DNA of 64,000 nt from an uncultured Flavobacteriaceae bacterium (lineage in GTDB: Bacteria > Bacteroidota > Bacteroidia > Flavobacteriales > Flavobacteriaceae), in NCBI GenBank assembly GCA_913045325.1, contig CAJWPZ010000002.1, forward strand, positions 109,108 through 173,107, written 5' to 3'. Shown in pieces: positions 27,811 through 37,294 of this stretch. Below the pieces are notes generated by a model. That model was not told the origin of the DNA. It was given only the letters and a program-made list of their open reading frames with translations, and ran no database searches. The position numbers and the translations under genes were made by a program. Position 1 is the stretch's first letter. Each line of letters begins with the position of its first letter.

Positions 27811-28098
27811 ATGAATAAACAAATAATAATAGGCTTTATAACCGGGATCATTGCAAATGCAATAGGAGTAGCCATATGCATAGCCGTCATATCCTTTTTA
27901 AAAGGAACAAGCTTCTCAGAGGTTTTTGATTTTTACATAAAAACTGGAAACGCATGGGCAGTATTAACTTTAGGCGCTTTACCAAACCTGGCATTGTTTT
28001 TCGGTTTTTTAAAGTTTGACAGAGATTACAGCGCTAGAGGTGTTGTAATGGCTACATTTATGGCAGCTATTTCAGCATATATACTATATTTTAATTAA
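27811..28098 (+). CDS. Small membrane protein, unknown, between surE and lpxB
   Basis: 95 aa with three likely TM helices (about residues 5-30, 48-66 and 77-94) and a short polar link containing KFDRDYSARG. No family is recognised. It starts with ATG directly after the surE stop and is 34 nt before lpxB, so it is probably translated as part of that operon. The tight packing suggests a real gene. A role in envelope or lipid A assembly would be a guess from the neighbour alone. Confidence 0.75.
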   Translation: MNKQIIIGFITGIIANAIGVAICIAVISFLKGTSFSEVFDFYIKTGNAWAVLTLGALPNLALFFGFLKFDRDYSARGVVMATFMAAISAYILYFN

Positions 28099-28132
28099 TT
28101 TTTATTTCTGAAATCCTAGAACTACAAACTAT

Positions 28133-29245
28133 ATGAAGTATTATATCATTGCAGGAGAGGCCTCAGGAGATTTACACGGTGCAAACCTTATTAAATCAAT
28201 AAAGGCTAAAGATCCAAAAGCTAGTTTCAGGTTTTGGGGTGGAGATTTAATGCAACAACAAACCCAAGGTCTTGTAAAACATTATAGAGATCTTGCCTTT
28301 ATGGGTTTTATTGAAGTTCTATTTAACCTAAGGACTATTTTTAAAAACATTTCTATTTGCAAAAAAGACATTACAGGCTTCCAGCCAGATGTGATCATCT
28401 TTATTGACTATCCTGGATTTAATTTACGTATTGCCAAATGGGCAAAGAAAGAAGGTTTTAAAACACATTATTACATCTCCCCTCAAATATGGGCCTGGAA
28501 AGAAGGAAGAATTAAAGACATAAAAGCAGATGTGGATGCGATGTATGTTATCCTGCCCTTTGAGAAGGATTTCTACCAAGGCAAACATAATTTTCCCGTA
28601 CATTTTGTAGGACACCCACTTATTGACGCAATTAACAATAGACAGGACACAACTAAAGAGGCATTTACTGCTCTTCATGGGCTAGACAATAGACCTATTA
28701 TTGCGCTACTACCAGGAAGCAGAAAGCAAGAGATATCAAAAATGCTTCGTATTATGCTCTCCATTACAGATAACTTTGACAATTACCAATTTGTAATAGC
28801 GGGAGCCCCTAGTCAAAACGCGTCATTTTATGCCCCTTTTTTAAACAAGCAAAATATACATCTACTGTTAAACAAAACCTATGATTTACTTTCGGTATCT
28901 CATGCCGCAATTGTTACCTCTGGAACAGCTACTCTAGAAACAGCACTCTTTAAAGTGCCGCAAGTTGTTTGCTATAAAGGAAACGCGATATCTGTAGCCA
29001 TAGCAAGGCAGGTTGTAAAGCTTAAATACATTTCTTTAGTAAACCTTATTCTAGACAAAGAAGTGGTTACAGAGCTCATCCAGGGAGATTTCAACACCCA
29101 ACGCTTAACCAAAGAACTCACTAAAATTCTAGACAAAGACAATAGAGCATCGTTGCTTATGTCTTATGATACCCTAGAGCAAAAACTAGGAGGTATTGGC
29201 GCCAGTGATACCACAGGGCAGTTAATAGTTGATGCGCTAAAATAA
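28133..29245 (+). CDS. lpxB: Lipid-A-disaccharide synthase
   Basis: Joins UDP-2,3-diacylglucosamine and lipid X to form the lipid A disaccharide. The 370 aa length is normal. IAGEASGDLHGANLI at residue 6 is the family signature, FIDYPGFNLRIAKWAK is near residue 90, YYISPQIWAWKEGR near 112, FVGHPL near 161 and LLPGSRKQEI near 192; TSGTATLETAL near 261 is the sugar-nucleotide side of the GT-B fold. The start is ATG 28133. With waaA and lptC elsewhere in the window it supports a Gram-negative LPS-making cell. Confidence 0.96.
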   Translation: MKYYIIAGEASGDLHGANLIKSIKAKDPKASFRFWGGDLMQQQTQGLVKHYRDLAFMGFIEVLFNLRTIFKNISICKKDITGFQPDVIIFIDYPGFNLRIAKWAKKEGFKTHYYISPQIWAWKEGRIKDIKADVDAMYVILPFEKDFYQGKHNFPVHFVGHPLIDAINNRQDTTKEAFTALHGLDNRPIIALLPGSRKQEISKMLRIMLSITDNFDNYQFVIAGAPSQNASFYAPFLNKQNIHLLLNKTYDLLSVSHAAIVTSGTATLETALFKVPQVVCYKGNAISVAIARQVVKLKYISLVNLILDKEVVTELIQGDFNTQRLTKELTKILDKDNRASLLMSYDTLEQKLGGIGASDTTGQLIVDALK

Positions 29246-29357
29246 ACCCTACAAGGGTTGTTAAAAACATATTTGCGCAACCCAAAACATAGTGGTTTAT
29301 AAATTTTTAGTACTTTTAAAAAAGCTCCCAAGGTTATAGGTCTTTGATACCTATAGT

Positions 29358-31379
29358 TTGAAACACTCCAACCCGTTTATAATTACAACCGCCATAGCTT
29401 TTGCTATAGGTATTACTATTGGTTTTTTTAAGGCCGACTCCCTCCCACTGTTATTGCCCCTAGTTTGTTTGCTGCTTTTGGTAATGAGTATTTTTTGGTA
29501 TGCAAATAAAAATAGTTTCTACAACAGCCCATGGTTTGGGGTTACATTATGTGTGTTTTTTATATCTCTTGGGTGTTATAAATACCAAAGTACAATTCCT
29601 GCATTTCAACAAAATCATTACATACATACCCTAAGCCAAAACAGACAGATAGTACAACTACAGATTAAAGAAATCTTAAAACCAGATACCTATAATTACA
29701 AATATAGGGCCTCCATAGAAGCTCTTGACGGGGTTTTATGTAAAGCAGATATCATTTACCTAATTGCAAAAGACAGTCTAGCAAAGCCTCTTAGTATAGG
29801 TGTTAGGCTTATAATAAAAGAAAAAATAAGTCCTGTATCTGGTCCAAAAAACCCGTATCAATTTAACTATGCATCTTATTTGAAAAATCAAGGCATACAC
29901 CATGAAATCCATAGCAGCTATGCTGAGATTTTAAAACTAGAACCAGCAGCACCCTCCATAAAAGGAGCTGCAGAACAATTTAGAAACTACTGCATTTATA
30001 AACTTTCACAAACAAGTATTTCTCAAAAACAACTAGCTGTTATACAGGCATTAGTATTAGGACAAAAAAGAGCCTTAGACAAACAACTATACCAAAGTTA
30101 TGCAGCCGCAGGAGTCATTCACATATTAGCAGTTTCTGGATTACATGTGGGGATACTATATGCTATATTACTGGTGTTATTAGCTCCTGTAACTAGACTT
30201 AAAAAAGGAGAAATTATTCGGAGTGTTTCTATTGTTTTGAGCCTGTGGTGTTACGCCCTTTTTACAGGATTATCTGCCTCTGTGTGCAGGGCGGTTACTA
30301 TGTTTAGTTTTTTTGCAGTGGCGCAAGCTTTGGGTAGAAAAACCAGTACTATTAACACCCTTAGTTTGTCATTTATTTGCTTACTTTTTTATAACCCTTT
30401 GTATTTGTTCCAAGTTGGGTTTCAATTAAGCTACCTAGCCGTTTTATCGATTATTACAATACAACCCAAACTTGCAAGCTATTACACCCCTAGCAATAAA
30501 CTAACCAAACTACTGTGGAATACCATGACCGTTACCCTTGCTGCCCAAATTGGTCTTGGGCCATTAAGTATTTATTATTTCAATCAATTTCCAGGATTAT
30601 TTTTTATCACAAATAGTATTGTATTGCCTTTGCTGGGCGGTGTATTGAGTATTGGTTTTGTGGTGGTACTTCTTGGATGTCTTACTATTCTGCCAGATAG
30701 TTTGGCAAAAATATATGGAAATATAATAGCTATACTCAATGATTTTATTACTTGGGTAGCCACGCAAGATGCTTTTTTGTTTAAAGAAATTTATTTCCCT
30801 AAGGCGTTTTTATTTGTAAGTTATGGTGTTATTATTTGCTTATTATGGGTGTGCAGAAAATGGAATTTCAAGAGCCTGATGTTTAGCCTGGGATCTTTCG
30901 GGATTGCTTTGGGGGTTTTAACAATAATGAAGGTATATCCAACACCCGCTCATCTTATTATATTTCACAAACACAAACAAACACTCCTTGGTGTTAAACA
31001 AAAACAACAAATCACTTTGTTGGTGCCAGATAGTATAACTCCGGGGCTTGAAAGACTGATTTCAAGTTACAAAACAGCACATAACAACTTAGGCTATACC
31101 CAAGAAAAAAACCCTAAGATGTTTACCTATAAAGACACGCCTATTTTAATTCTAGATAGCGTTGGGGTACTTCCTAAGGGGCTGCAAAAACCAGTTGTTG
31201 TATTAACTCAAAACACACAAATACATCTAGAGCGTTTTATTGACAGTGTATCACCCAGGCGCATCATAGCAGATGGAAGTAATTACAAAAGCTATGTAGA
31301 TCGCTGGAGGCAAACATGCAGTGAAAAAAAAATCCCTTTTCATAGCACGTATGAAAAGGGAGCTTTTATATGGCAATAA
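29358..31379 (+). CDS. comEC: ComEC/Rec2 family DNA-uptake channel
   Basis: Polytopic membrane protein that passes single-stranded DNA into the cytoplasm in natural transformation. 673 aa: an N-terminal DUF4131 domain (about 25-190), then the competence domain (about 220-490) with AAGVIHILAVSGLHVGILY (family HxxxSGxH block) near residue 245 and several TM helices. The C-terminal part (about 520-673) is short and lacks the HxHxDH metallo-beta-lactamase motif found in Bacillus ComEC. The start is TTG at 29358, with no good ATG nearby. The last codons contain a minus-strand terminator hairpin. Confidence 0.88.
   Translation: MKHSNPFIITTAIAFAIGITIGFFKADSLPLLLPLVCLLLLVMSIFWYANKNSFYNSPWFGVTLCVFFISLGCYKYQSTIPAFQQNHYIHTLSQNRQIVQLQIKEILKPDTYNYKYRASIEALDGVLCKADIIYLIAKDSLAKPLSIGVRLIIKEKISPVSGPKNPYQFNYASYLKNQGIHHEIHSSYAEILKLEPAAPSIKGAAEQFRNYCIYKLSQTSISQKQLAVIQALVLGQKRALDKQLYQSYAAAGVIHILAVSGLHVGILYAILLVLLAPVTRLKKGEIIRSVSIVLSLWCYALFTGLSASVCRAVTMFSFFAVAQALGRKTSTINTLSLSFICLLFYNPLYLFQVGFQLSYLAVLSIITIQPKLASYYTPSNKLTKLLWNTMTVTLAAQIGLGPLSIYYFNQFPGLFFITNSIVLPLLGGVLSIGFVVVLLGCLTILPDSLAKIYGNIIAILNDFITWVATQDAFLFKEIYFPKAFLFVSYGVIICLLWVCRKWNFKSLMFSLGSFGIALGVLTIMKVYPTPAHLIIFHKHKQTLLGVKQKQQITLLVPDSITPGLERLISSYKTAHNNLGYTQEKNPKMFTYKDTPILILDSVGVLPKGLQKPVVVLTQNTQIHLERFIDSVSPRRIIADGSNYKSYVDRWRQTCSEKKIPFHSTYEKGAFIWQ
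31324..31361 (-). terminator. Terminator of the thioredoxin-like gene, inside comEC
   Basis: A perfect 12-bp stem (TCCCTTTTCATA / TATGAAAAGGGA, 5-nt loop) is followed on the minus strand by nine T. It sits 22 nt downstream of the minus-strand thioredoxin-like gene and within the final codons of the convergent comEC gene. Confidence 0.85.
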
Positions 31380-31382
31380 GCA

Positions 31383-31928
31383 TTATCTGGATTTAAAAGT
31401 ACCTTTAAAATTCTTTTGATAGATTTCCCACTTTGCTCTGGTGGTAATCTCCTTATATTGATCTGTAACAATCATTTTTAAATATAGCTCTAGCTCTTGA
31501 GGTGTTTGATACCCAACTATAGACTGTATTAGTGTCCCATCACTTTCAAAAAATGCCAAACTAGGATACCCTTGAAGCTTTAAGGCATCTGCAAAAAAAT
31601 GAGTGGCATTTCTACCTCGTTTACCCGCTCTGTAATTTGGATTTGTGTAGGTAAACCCTTTATATGTGATTGGGTCTTCGCCTTCTGCATTAAACTTCAC
31701 AGGATAAAAGTGTTCATTTATATAAGCAATGACATCTGGATTACTAAAGGTGTTTTTATCTAGTAGTTTACAGGGGCCGCACCAGGTGGTGTAGACATCC
31801 ATAAATATTTTTTTAGGGGTTTGCTGCTGTGCAAGTAGCGCCTGGTCCATAGACAACCAAGCTATTTCTTGAGCTGTCAGGGTTGCTGTAGAGATTAAAA
31901 AAACGAGAAGTAAAATTGCTTTTTTCAT
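31383..31928 (-). CDS. Secreted thioredoxin-fold protein
   Basis: 181 aa with a signal peptide (MKKAILLLVFLISTATLTAQ) and a thioredoxin fold. YTTWCGPCKLLDKNTF near residue 48 carries the redox CxxC as CGPC, and LQGYPSLAFFESDG near residue 114 supplies the cis-proline. The insert NYRAGKRGRNATHF resembles DUF255-like/thiol:disulfide periplasmic proteins. The likely role is disulfide reduction or protection of periplasmic proteins. It follows the POT transporter on the same strand but is separated by a hairpin. It converges with comEC, 3 nt apart. Confidence 0.85.
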   Translation of the reverse strand: MKKAILLLVFLISTATLTAQEIAWLSMDQALLAQQQTPKKIFMDVYTTWCGPCKLLDKNTFSNPDVIAYINEHFYPVKFNAEGEDPITYKGFTYTNPNYRAGKRGRNATHFFADALKLQGYPSLAFFESDGTLIQSIVGYQTPQELELYLKMIVTDQYKEITTRAKWEIYQKNFKGTFKSR

Positions 31929-31942
31929 AGGGTGTAATAAAC

Positions 31943-31972
31943 AAAAAACGTTCCATAAATGGAACGTTTTTT
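31943..31972 (-). terminator. Terminator between POT transporter and thioredoxin-like gene
   Basis: A 14-bp perfect stem (AAAAAACGTTCCAT and its complement) with a 2-nt centre ends in a T run on either strand. It lies 19 nt downstream of the POT gene stop. Confidence 0.85.
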
Positions 31973-31991
31973 ATACTTATAAATTGTGCTG

Positions 31992-33581
31992 TTAGCGTAT
32001 TCCATGCATTTTTTTCAAAAGCATTTTATTGAGCATTAGCATTACAATACCTGCAGAAATTGGAATCAATGTAAATATCATAAAGAAATAGGTAAGTCCT
32101 TTTTCTTCTAGTATTGGATCCATATAACTACCGGTAATACCCGCTGCAGTATTTGCAATGAAATTAGCTATAAACCAAACACCAAACATTAATCCAATAA
32201 GTTTTACTGGCGCAAGCTTACTTACATAAGACAAGCCAACTGGAGAAATACACAATTCTCCCAGGGTATGTAATAAATAGGCTAGAATCAAGAAAATCAT
32301 ACTCACTGATGCTGTTTTAGCGCCAAGTGGAATACCCATAGAACCGTAGGCCAACACTCCAAAACCAAGACCTAATAATATAAGGCCAAGTGCAAATTTT
32401 ACAGGTCCAGAGGGGTTTAATTTACTGGCCCATAACTTAGAAAATAAGGGTGCAAAAGCAATAATAAAGAAAGAGTTAAGAATTCCAAACCAAGAAGCCG
32501 GAACTTCTGCAGACTCAGATACCCATTCTCTTTGTAACATCCAAATTACAATACCCCAAATAATAACAAAACTAGTTCCTAGTAAAATATTAGAGAGTGA
32601 ATACTTGGCAAAGGTTTGCTTGAACAACATAGAGAGTACCCAGGTAATGATAATCATTGGTATGATAGTCAATAGGGTATTAAATATCTTAAAGGTAGCC
32701 GCGCCGTCTCCTGTTAGTAAGCGGTCTGTGTAATCTTTAGCGAAAATTGTCATAGAACCACCTGCTTGCTCAAAGGCCCACCAAAAGAAGATTGTAAAGA
32801 AGGCTAGAATACCTATAACCATTAATCTGTCTTTAGTTATTTTAGATTTTTCTGCATCATCTACCGTTTCTTCAATAGCGTCTTTTGTTTGATCAACAAC
32901 ATCTTCAATAGCATCATCAAGATCCTCAGAATTATTTGGTGAAAGTCCAATCTTACCAAAAATAGTTTGAGCAAAGTAGAATTGTAACATTCCAAAAAGC
33001 ATGAAGATTCCTGCTAAACCAAAACCAAAGTGCCAACCAATTTTCTCGCCAATGTACCCGCAAAGTAAAATTCCTAGAAAGGCACCTGCGTTAATACCCA
33101 TATAGAAGATAGTGTAACCAGCGTCTTTTTCGTCGCCTTGACCTTTATATAACTGTCCAACCATTGAAGAAATATTCGGCTTAAACAATCCATTTCCGAC
33201 AATAAGTAAACCAAGACCTAAATAGAAAAACGGATCTGCAACTCCTTCTAGAGCCATAGAACCATGTCCTAGAGTCATTAGCAAGGCTCCTAAAATAATT
33301 GCATTACGGTATCCCATAATTTTATCTGCAATTAATCCTCCAAAAATTGGAGTGATGTACACCAAACCAGTATACCAAGCATATAACATTAATGCCTCTG
33401 AGCGATCCCATCCCCAACCTTCATCAAGTACTGAAGATATTAAGAAAAGCACTAGTAGTGCTCGCATACCATAGTAAGAAAAACGCTCCCACATCTCTGT
33501 GAAGAATAGTACAAACAAACCAGAAGGGTGCCCTAGTACTGTTTTTTGGTTCGTTTGTGAACCCCCAAATTTAAATTCCAT
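31992..33581 (-). CDS. Proton-dependent oligopeptide (POT/PTR2) transporter
   Basis: 529 aa major-facilitator protein importing di- and tripeptides with protons. The ExxERFxYYG motif appears as FTEMWERFSYYGMRALL near residue 28; GGLIADKIMGYRNAI is near 81 and FYMGINAGAFLGILLCGYIGEK (in two parts) is the PTR2 signature near 154. A cytoplasmic insert rich in Asp/Glu (about 215-248) links the halves. The C-terminal helices include ELCISPVGLSYVSKLAP near residue 440. It directly follows a DPP4-like peptidase gene that would release dipeptides outside the inner membrane, a sensible pairing. Confidence 0.93.
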   Translation of the reverse strand: MEFKFGGSQTNQKTVLGHPSGLFVLFFTEMWERFSYYGMRALLVLFLISSVLDEGWGWDRSEALMLYAWYTGLVYITPIFGGLIADKIMGYRNAIILGALLMTLGHGSMALEGVADPFFYLGLGLLIVGNGLFKPNISSMVGQLYKGQGDEKDAGYTIFYMGINAGAFLGILLCGYIGEKIGWHFGFGLAGIFMLFGMLQFYFAQTIFGKIGLSPNNSEDLDDAIEDVVDQTKDAIEETVDDAEKSKITKDRLMVIGILAFFTIFFWWAFEQAGGSMTIFAKDYTDRLLTGDGAATFKIFNTLLTIIPMIIITWVLSMLFKQTFAKYSLSNILLGTSFVIIWGIVIWMLQREWVSESAEVPASWFGILNSFFIIAFAPLFSKLWASKLNPSGPVKFALGLILLGLGFGVLAYGSMGIPLGAKTASVSMIFLILAYLLHTLGELCISPVGLSYVSKLAPVKLIGLMFGVWFIANFIANTAAGITGSYMDPILEEKGLTYFFMIFTLIPISAGIVMLMLNKMLLKKMHGIR

Positions 33582-33610
33582 ATTAGTGATTATTAGTTAT
33601 TAATTATTGA

Positions 33611-35776
33611 TTATAAATTCTGTTTTATAAAGTTAGTCATCTTAGTGTATAAATGCAGGCGTGTGTTACCTCCATAAATACCGTGATTTTTATCTGGATA
33701 TATAGCCCAGTCAAACTGTTTATTGGCCTGCACTAGTGCTTCTACCAAACGGGTGGTATTTTGCACATGTACATTATCATCTGCACTACCGTGCACCAGT
33801 AAAAACTTTCCTTTTAAGCCATTCACATGATACATGGGTGAGTTGGTATCATACCCACTAGCATTTTCTTGAGGCGTGGTCATGTACCGCTCTGTATAAA
33901 TGGTATCATAAAACCTCCAACTGCTAACAGGAGCCACTGCAATTGCCATGGAGAATGTATCTGGACCCTGAAACAAACAGTTACTAGACATAAACCCGCC
34001 ATAACTCCAGCCCCAAATACCAATTCTATTGGCATCTATATAAGATAAAGCACCTAGTTTTTTTGCAGCAGTAATTTGATCTTCTACTTCATATTTTCCA
34101 AGCTCTAATTGGGTTACTTTCTTAAAATCTCTCCCTTTTAAACCAGTCCCTCTTCCATCTATACACACTACAACATACCCCTGTTGGGCTAGCATTTGGT
34201 GCCAATAATCATTACTCCCGTTCCATTTATTGGCTACGTTTTGAGAGCCAGGACCTGAGTATTGATACATAAATAGAGGATACTTTTTGGAGGGGTCAAA
34301 ATCCAAAGGTTTAATGGTATACATGTTTAAATCATTCCCGTTTATGGAGATAGTAGAAAATTCTTTTTCAGACATTTTGTACCCAGCCACTTTAGTAGCT
34401 AGATCTGTATTGTCTTTAATTTGTTTAACAACCACTCCTGTTTTGGTGTCATTTAAAGTAAAAATACTTGGAGTGGTTACACTTTGAAATGTATTGATGT
34501 AAAAGGAGTAATCTGCACTAAAGGCAGCCCTGTTTGTTCCTGCGGCTACAGATAGCTCTTTCTTGTTTTTGCCTTTTGCATTGACGCTATACACACCGCG
34601 GTTAATACTACCGTTTTCTGTACTCTGGTAAAAAACGGTATTACTTGTTGGGTCATAGCCGTAATAGTTAGTGACTTCCCAAGCGCCTTTAGTGATTTGA
34701 TTTTTAAGAACACCACTTTTATTAAAATGGTAAATATGATTCCATCCATCACGTTCGCTGGTCCAAATAAAACTATTGTCTTTGAAAAAAGTTAGGTTGT
34801 CTGTAACATCAACATAGGCATCATCTTTTTCTTGTAACACCAGTGAGGTTTCATTTTTATGGGCATCAACAAAAATAAGATCTATGGTATTTTGTTTTCT
34901 ATTTGTAGTCTGGACACTAAGCACGTTGGCATCCTGTGTCCATTTAATTCTTGGAATATAATAGCTATTGTATCCAGACAAATCTACATTACTAGTTTTT
35001 TCACTCTCAAGATCGTATAGGTGCAGTGAAACTATTGCATTGGGATCTCCAGCTTTAGGATATTTGAAAACTTGTTGGCTAGGGTATAAATCTGTACCAT
35101 ATACATCCATAGAAAAACGAGGCACTAAGGTTTCATCAAATTTAATATATCCTATTTTAGACCCATCTTTATTCCATTCAAAGGCTCTTACAAAGGCAAA
35201 CTCTTCTTCATACACCCAGTCTGTAATCCCATTAATGATACTGTTTTTAAGACCGTCTTTAGTGATTTGGGTTGTTACACCGGTGCTTAGATTTTTAATA
35301 AATATATTGTTATTATAACCATAGGCCACTTTGGTTCCGGCAGAATTTAACACAGGTTCTTGTATTTTATTTTCTGAAACAAGCATCATTTTTTCAGTAA
35401 TCACGTCATACACATAATAGGTTCCTAGGGTAGAGCGTCTATAAATTTGCTGTAAATCTGTTGCTAGTAAAACTTTAGTTTCATCTTCACTAAGGGTGTA
35501 TGATAAAAAATAATTCGCATCTTTTATTTGAGAAGAAGATACTATTGTTTTTACTTTTTCACCGCTTATGTAATCATACACATCTACAGAAGACCCGCCA
35601 GAGCGCCTGTTGTAATTTAGCACCGCGTACTGTTTCCCACTTTTAAGAGACCGTAACTCATCAAGACCTTGGGCTCTAAAAGTACCGCTCCATATTTCTT
35701 CAAGATTGATCTGTTTTTGTTGCCCGGTTGCAACACTAAAACTTATAATAAAAAGGAGCAAAAAGCCTAGGCGCAT
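33611..35776 (-). CDS. Dipeptidyl peptidase IV-like S9 peptidase
   Basis: Cleaves X-Pro or X-Ala dipeptides from peptide N-termini, probably in the periplasm or on the surface. 721 aa with a signal peptide (MRLGFLLLFIISFSVATGQ), an eight-bladed beta-propeller DPPIV N-terminal domain (about 90-460; VYEEEFAF is the DPPIV double-Glu motif that binds the substrate amino terminus) and an alpha/beta-hydrolase domain. The triad is visible as Ser591 in GWSYGGF, Asp in SADDNVH (about 666-672) and His698 in KNHGI. The start is ATG 35776. It is 29 nt ahead of the POT transporter gene on the same strand. Confidence 0.94.
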   Translation of the reverse strand: MRLGFLLLFIISFSVATGQQKQINLEEIWSGTFRAQGLDELRSLKSGKQYAVLNYNRRSGGSSVDVYDYISGEKVKTIVSSSQIKDANYFLSYTLSEDETKVLLATDLQQIYRRSTLGTYYVYDVITEKMMLVSENKIQEPVLNSAGTKVAYGYNNNIFIKNLSTGVTTQITKDGLKNSIINGITDWVYEEEFAFVRAFEWNKDGSKIGYIKFDETLVPRFSMDVYGTDLYPSQQVFKYPKAGDPNAIVSLHLYDLESEKTSNVDLSGYNSYYIPRIKWTQDANVLSVQTTNRKQNTIDLIFVDAHKNETSLVLQEKDDAYVDVTDNLTFFKDNSFIWTSERDGWNHIYHFNKSGVLKNQITKGAWEVTNYYGYDPTSNTVFYQSTENGSINRGVYSVNAKGKNKKELSVAAGTNRAAFSADYSFYINTFQSVTTPSIFTLNDTKTGVVVKQIKDNTDLATKVAGYKMSEKEFSTISINGNDLNMYTIKPLDFDPSKKYPLFMYQYSGPGSQNVANKWNGSNDYWHQMLAQQGYVVVCIDGRGTGLKGRDFKKVTQLELGKYEVEDQITAAKKLGALSYIDANRIGIWGWSYGGFMSSNCLFQGPDTFSMAIAVAPVSSWRFYDTIYTERYMTTPQENASGYDTNSPMYHVNGLKGKFLLVHGSADDNVHVQNTTRLVEALVQANKQFDWAIYPDKNHGIYGGNTRLHLYTKMTNFIKQNL

Positions 35777-35952
35777 AATGGTGTTTAAAAGTTGAATTTT
35801 ATACTATCACAAGTTTAATAAAATTATATCAAACTAGGCCCTTTTTTGGACTTAAAAACAAGGATAGCAGGGCGCGAGTAAAAAAAGTTGCCTTATAAAA
35901 AAATTATTATTTCAAGATGCTTTGATTTTAAGCAACATAATGTGCTTTGTAG

Positions 35953-35960
35953 TATCTTTG
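35953..35960 (+). promoter_or_regulatory. -7 box upstream of mvaA (TATCTTTG)
   Basis: Perfect TAnnTTTG element 19 nt before the HMG-CoA reductase ATG. The nearest TTTG upstream (35921-35924) is 28 nt away, too far for a confident -33. Confidence 0.5.
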
Positions 35961-35979
35961 TGATTTAAAACTAAAATGT

Positions 35980-37293
35980 ATGTCAAATCCAATTTCAGGA
36001 TTTTCAAAACTATCCAAGGCTCAAAAAATAGAGTGGGTTTCCAAGAACTATTTTAAGGCAAACGAGCAAGCTACAGAGGTGCTTCAAAGGTATTGGAACT
36101 CAGACAAGGAGCTGCAAAAACTACATGACGATTTTATAGAAAATACAATATCTAATTATTATTTGCCTATGGGTATTGCGCCAAATTTTTTGGTGAATAA
36201 TGATTTGTATGCAATCCCAATGGTCATTGAAGAAAGCTCTGTGGTGGCTGCTGCAAGTAATGCTGCAAAATTTTGGCTAGACAAAGGTGGCTTTACAACT
36301 CAAGTAATAAGTACTACTAAAAACGGACAGGTCCATCTTAATTTCTTCGGAAACACTGCAGACATGACTGCTTTTTTCGGTGTTATAAAACCAATACTAA
36401 TCGCTAGTATTTCGCAGGTTGAAAAAAACATGAAAAAACGTGGAGGCGGGCTGCTGGATATCCAACTTATAGATAGCACAAGCACCTTAGAAGGGTTCTT
36501 TCAGCTACATTGTACGTTTGAAACACTGGATGCCATGGGCGCCAACTTTATTAACACCTGCCTAGAAACCTTTTCACAAACCCTTGAAAGAGAAGCAAAA
36601 ACCTATAAAGCATTTATCACCTCAAAAAACTATCCAGAGGTTGTCATGAGTATTTTGTCTAACTACACCCCAGAGTGTTTGGCTCTCGCTTCTGTATCTT
36701 GTCATGTAGATCTTTTAGCGCAAAAAGATTTGGAAGGGCGCCTTTTTGCTCAAAAGATAGTTAGAGCCATAGCCATTGCAAAAGCAACTCCAAGAAGAGC
36801 CGTTACACACAACAAAGGAATCATGAATGGTATTGACAGTGTTATACTAGCAACCGGTAATGACTTTAGAGCAGTAGAGGCAGCAGTACATGCATATGCA
36901 TGTAAAGACGGCCACTACAGTAGCCTCACTCATGCTAGTGTAGAGAATGATATTTTTAAAATGTGGATTGAAGTCCCACTGGCTCTAGGTACTGTTGGTG
37001 GTTTAACATCATTGCATCCTTTGGTAGGTTTTGCCTTTGACCTTTTACAAAAGCCAAATGCTAAAAAATTAATGCAGTTAGTAGCCGTCGCCGGCTTGGC
37101 ACAAAACTTTGCTGCGCTTCGCTCTTTGGTGACTACTGGAATCCAAAAAGGACACATGAAAATGCATTTAATGAATATTTTAAACGGGATTCAAGCAACA
37201 GATACAGAAAAAGCAAGTGCGGTAAAACACTTCAAAGCAAACCAGATATCTCATAGCGGGGTGATTTCTTTCATAGAAAAACAAAGAGCGTAA
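35980..37293 (+). CDS. mvaA: Class II hydroxymethylglutaryl-CoA reductase
   Basis: Interconverts HMG-CoA and mevalonate; in Flavobacteriia class II enzymes serve isoprenoid synthesis. The 437 aa protein shows PMVIEESSVVAAASNAAKFW near residue 76 with the catalytic glutamate, KGIMNGIDSVILATGNDFRAVEA (in two parts) near 275 with catalytic Asp and the DxxxATGND block, LGTVGGLTSLHP near 335, and GHMKMH near 392 with the catalytic histidine. The start is ATG 35980. The next gene, a GHMP kinase, starts 1 nt after the stop, so mevalonate synthesis and phosphorylation genes are coupled. Confidence 0.95.
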   Translation: MSNPISGFSKLSKAQKIEWVSKNYFKANEQATEVLQRYWNSDKELQKLHDDFIENTISNYYLPMGIAPNFLVNNDLYAIPMVIEESSVVAAASNAAKFWLDKGGFTTQVISTTKNGQVHLNFFGNTADMTAFFGVIKPILIASISQVEKNMKKRGGGLLDIQLIDSTSTLEGFFQLHCTFETLDAMGANFINTCLETFSQTLEREAKTYKAFITSKNYPEVVMSILSNYTPECLALASVSCHVDLLAQKDLEGRLFAQKIVRAIAIAKATPRRAVTHNKGIMNGIDSVILATGNDFRAVEAAVHAYACKDGHYSSLTHASVENDIFKMWIEVPLALGTVGGLTSLHPLVGFAFDLLQKPNAKKLMQLVAVAGLAQNFAALRSLVTTGIQKGHMKMHLMNILNGIQATDTEKASAVKHFKANQISHSGVISFIEKQRA

Positions 37294-37294
37294 G

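Noticed and set aside
29245..29259. AACCCT/AGGGTT hairpin after lpxB as a terminator
   Set aside because: Only 6 bp and not followed by a T run.
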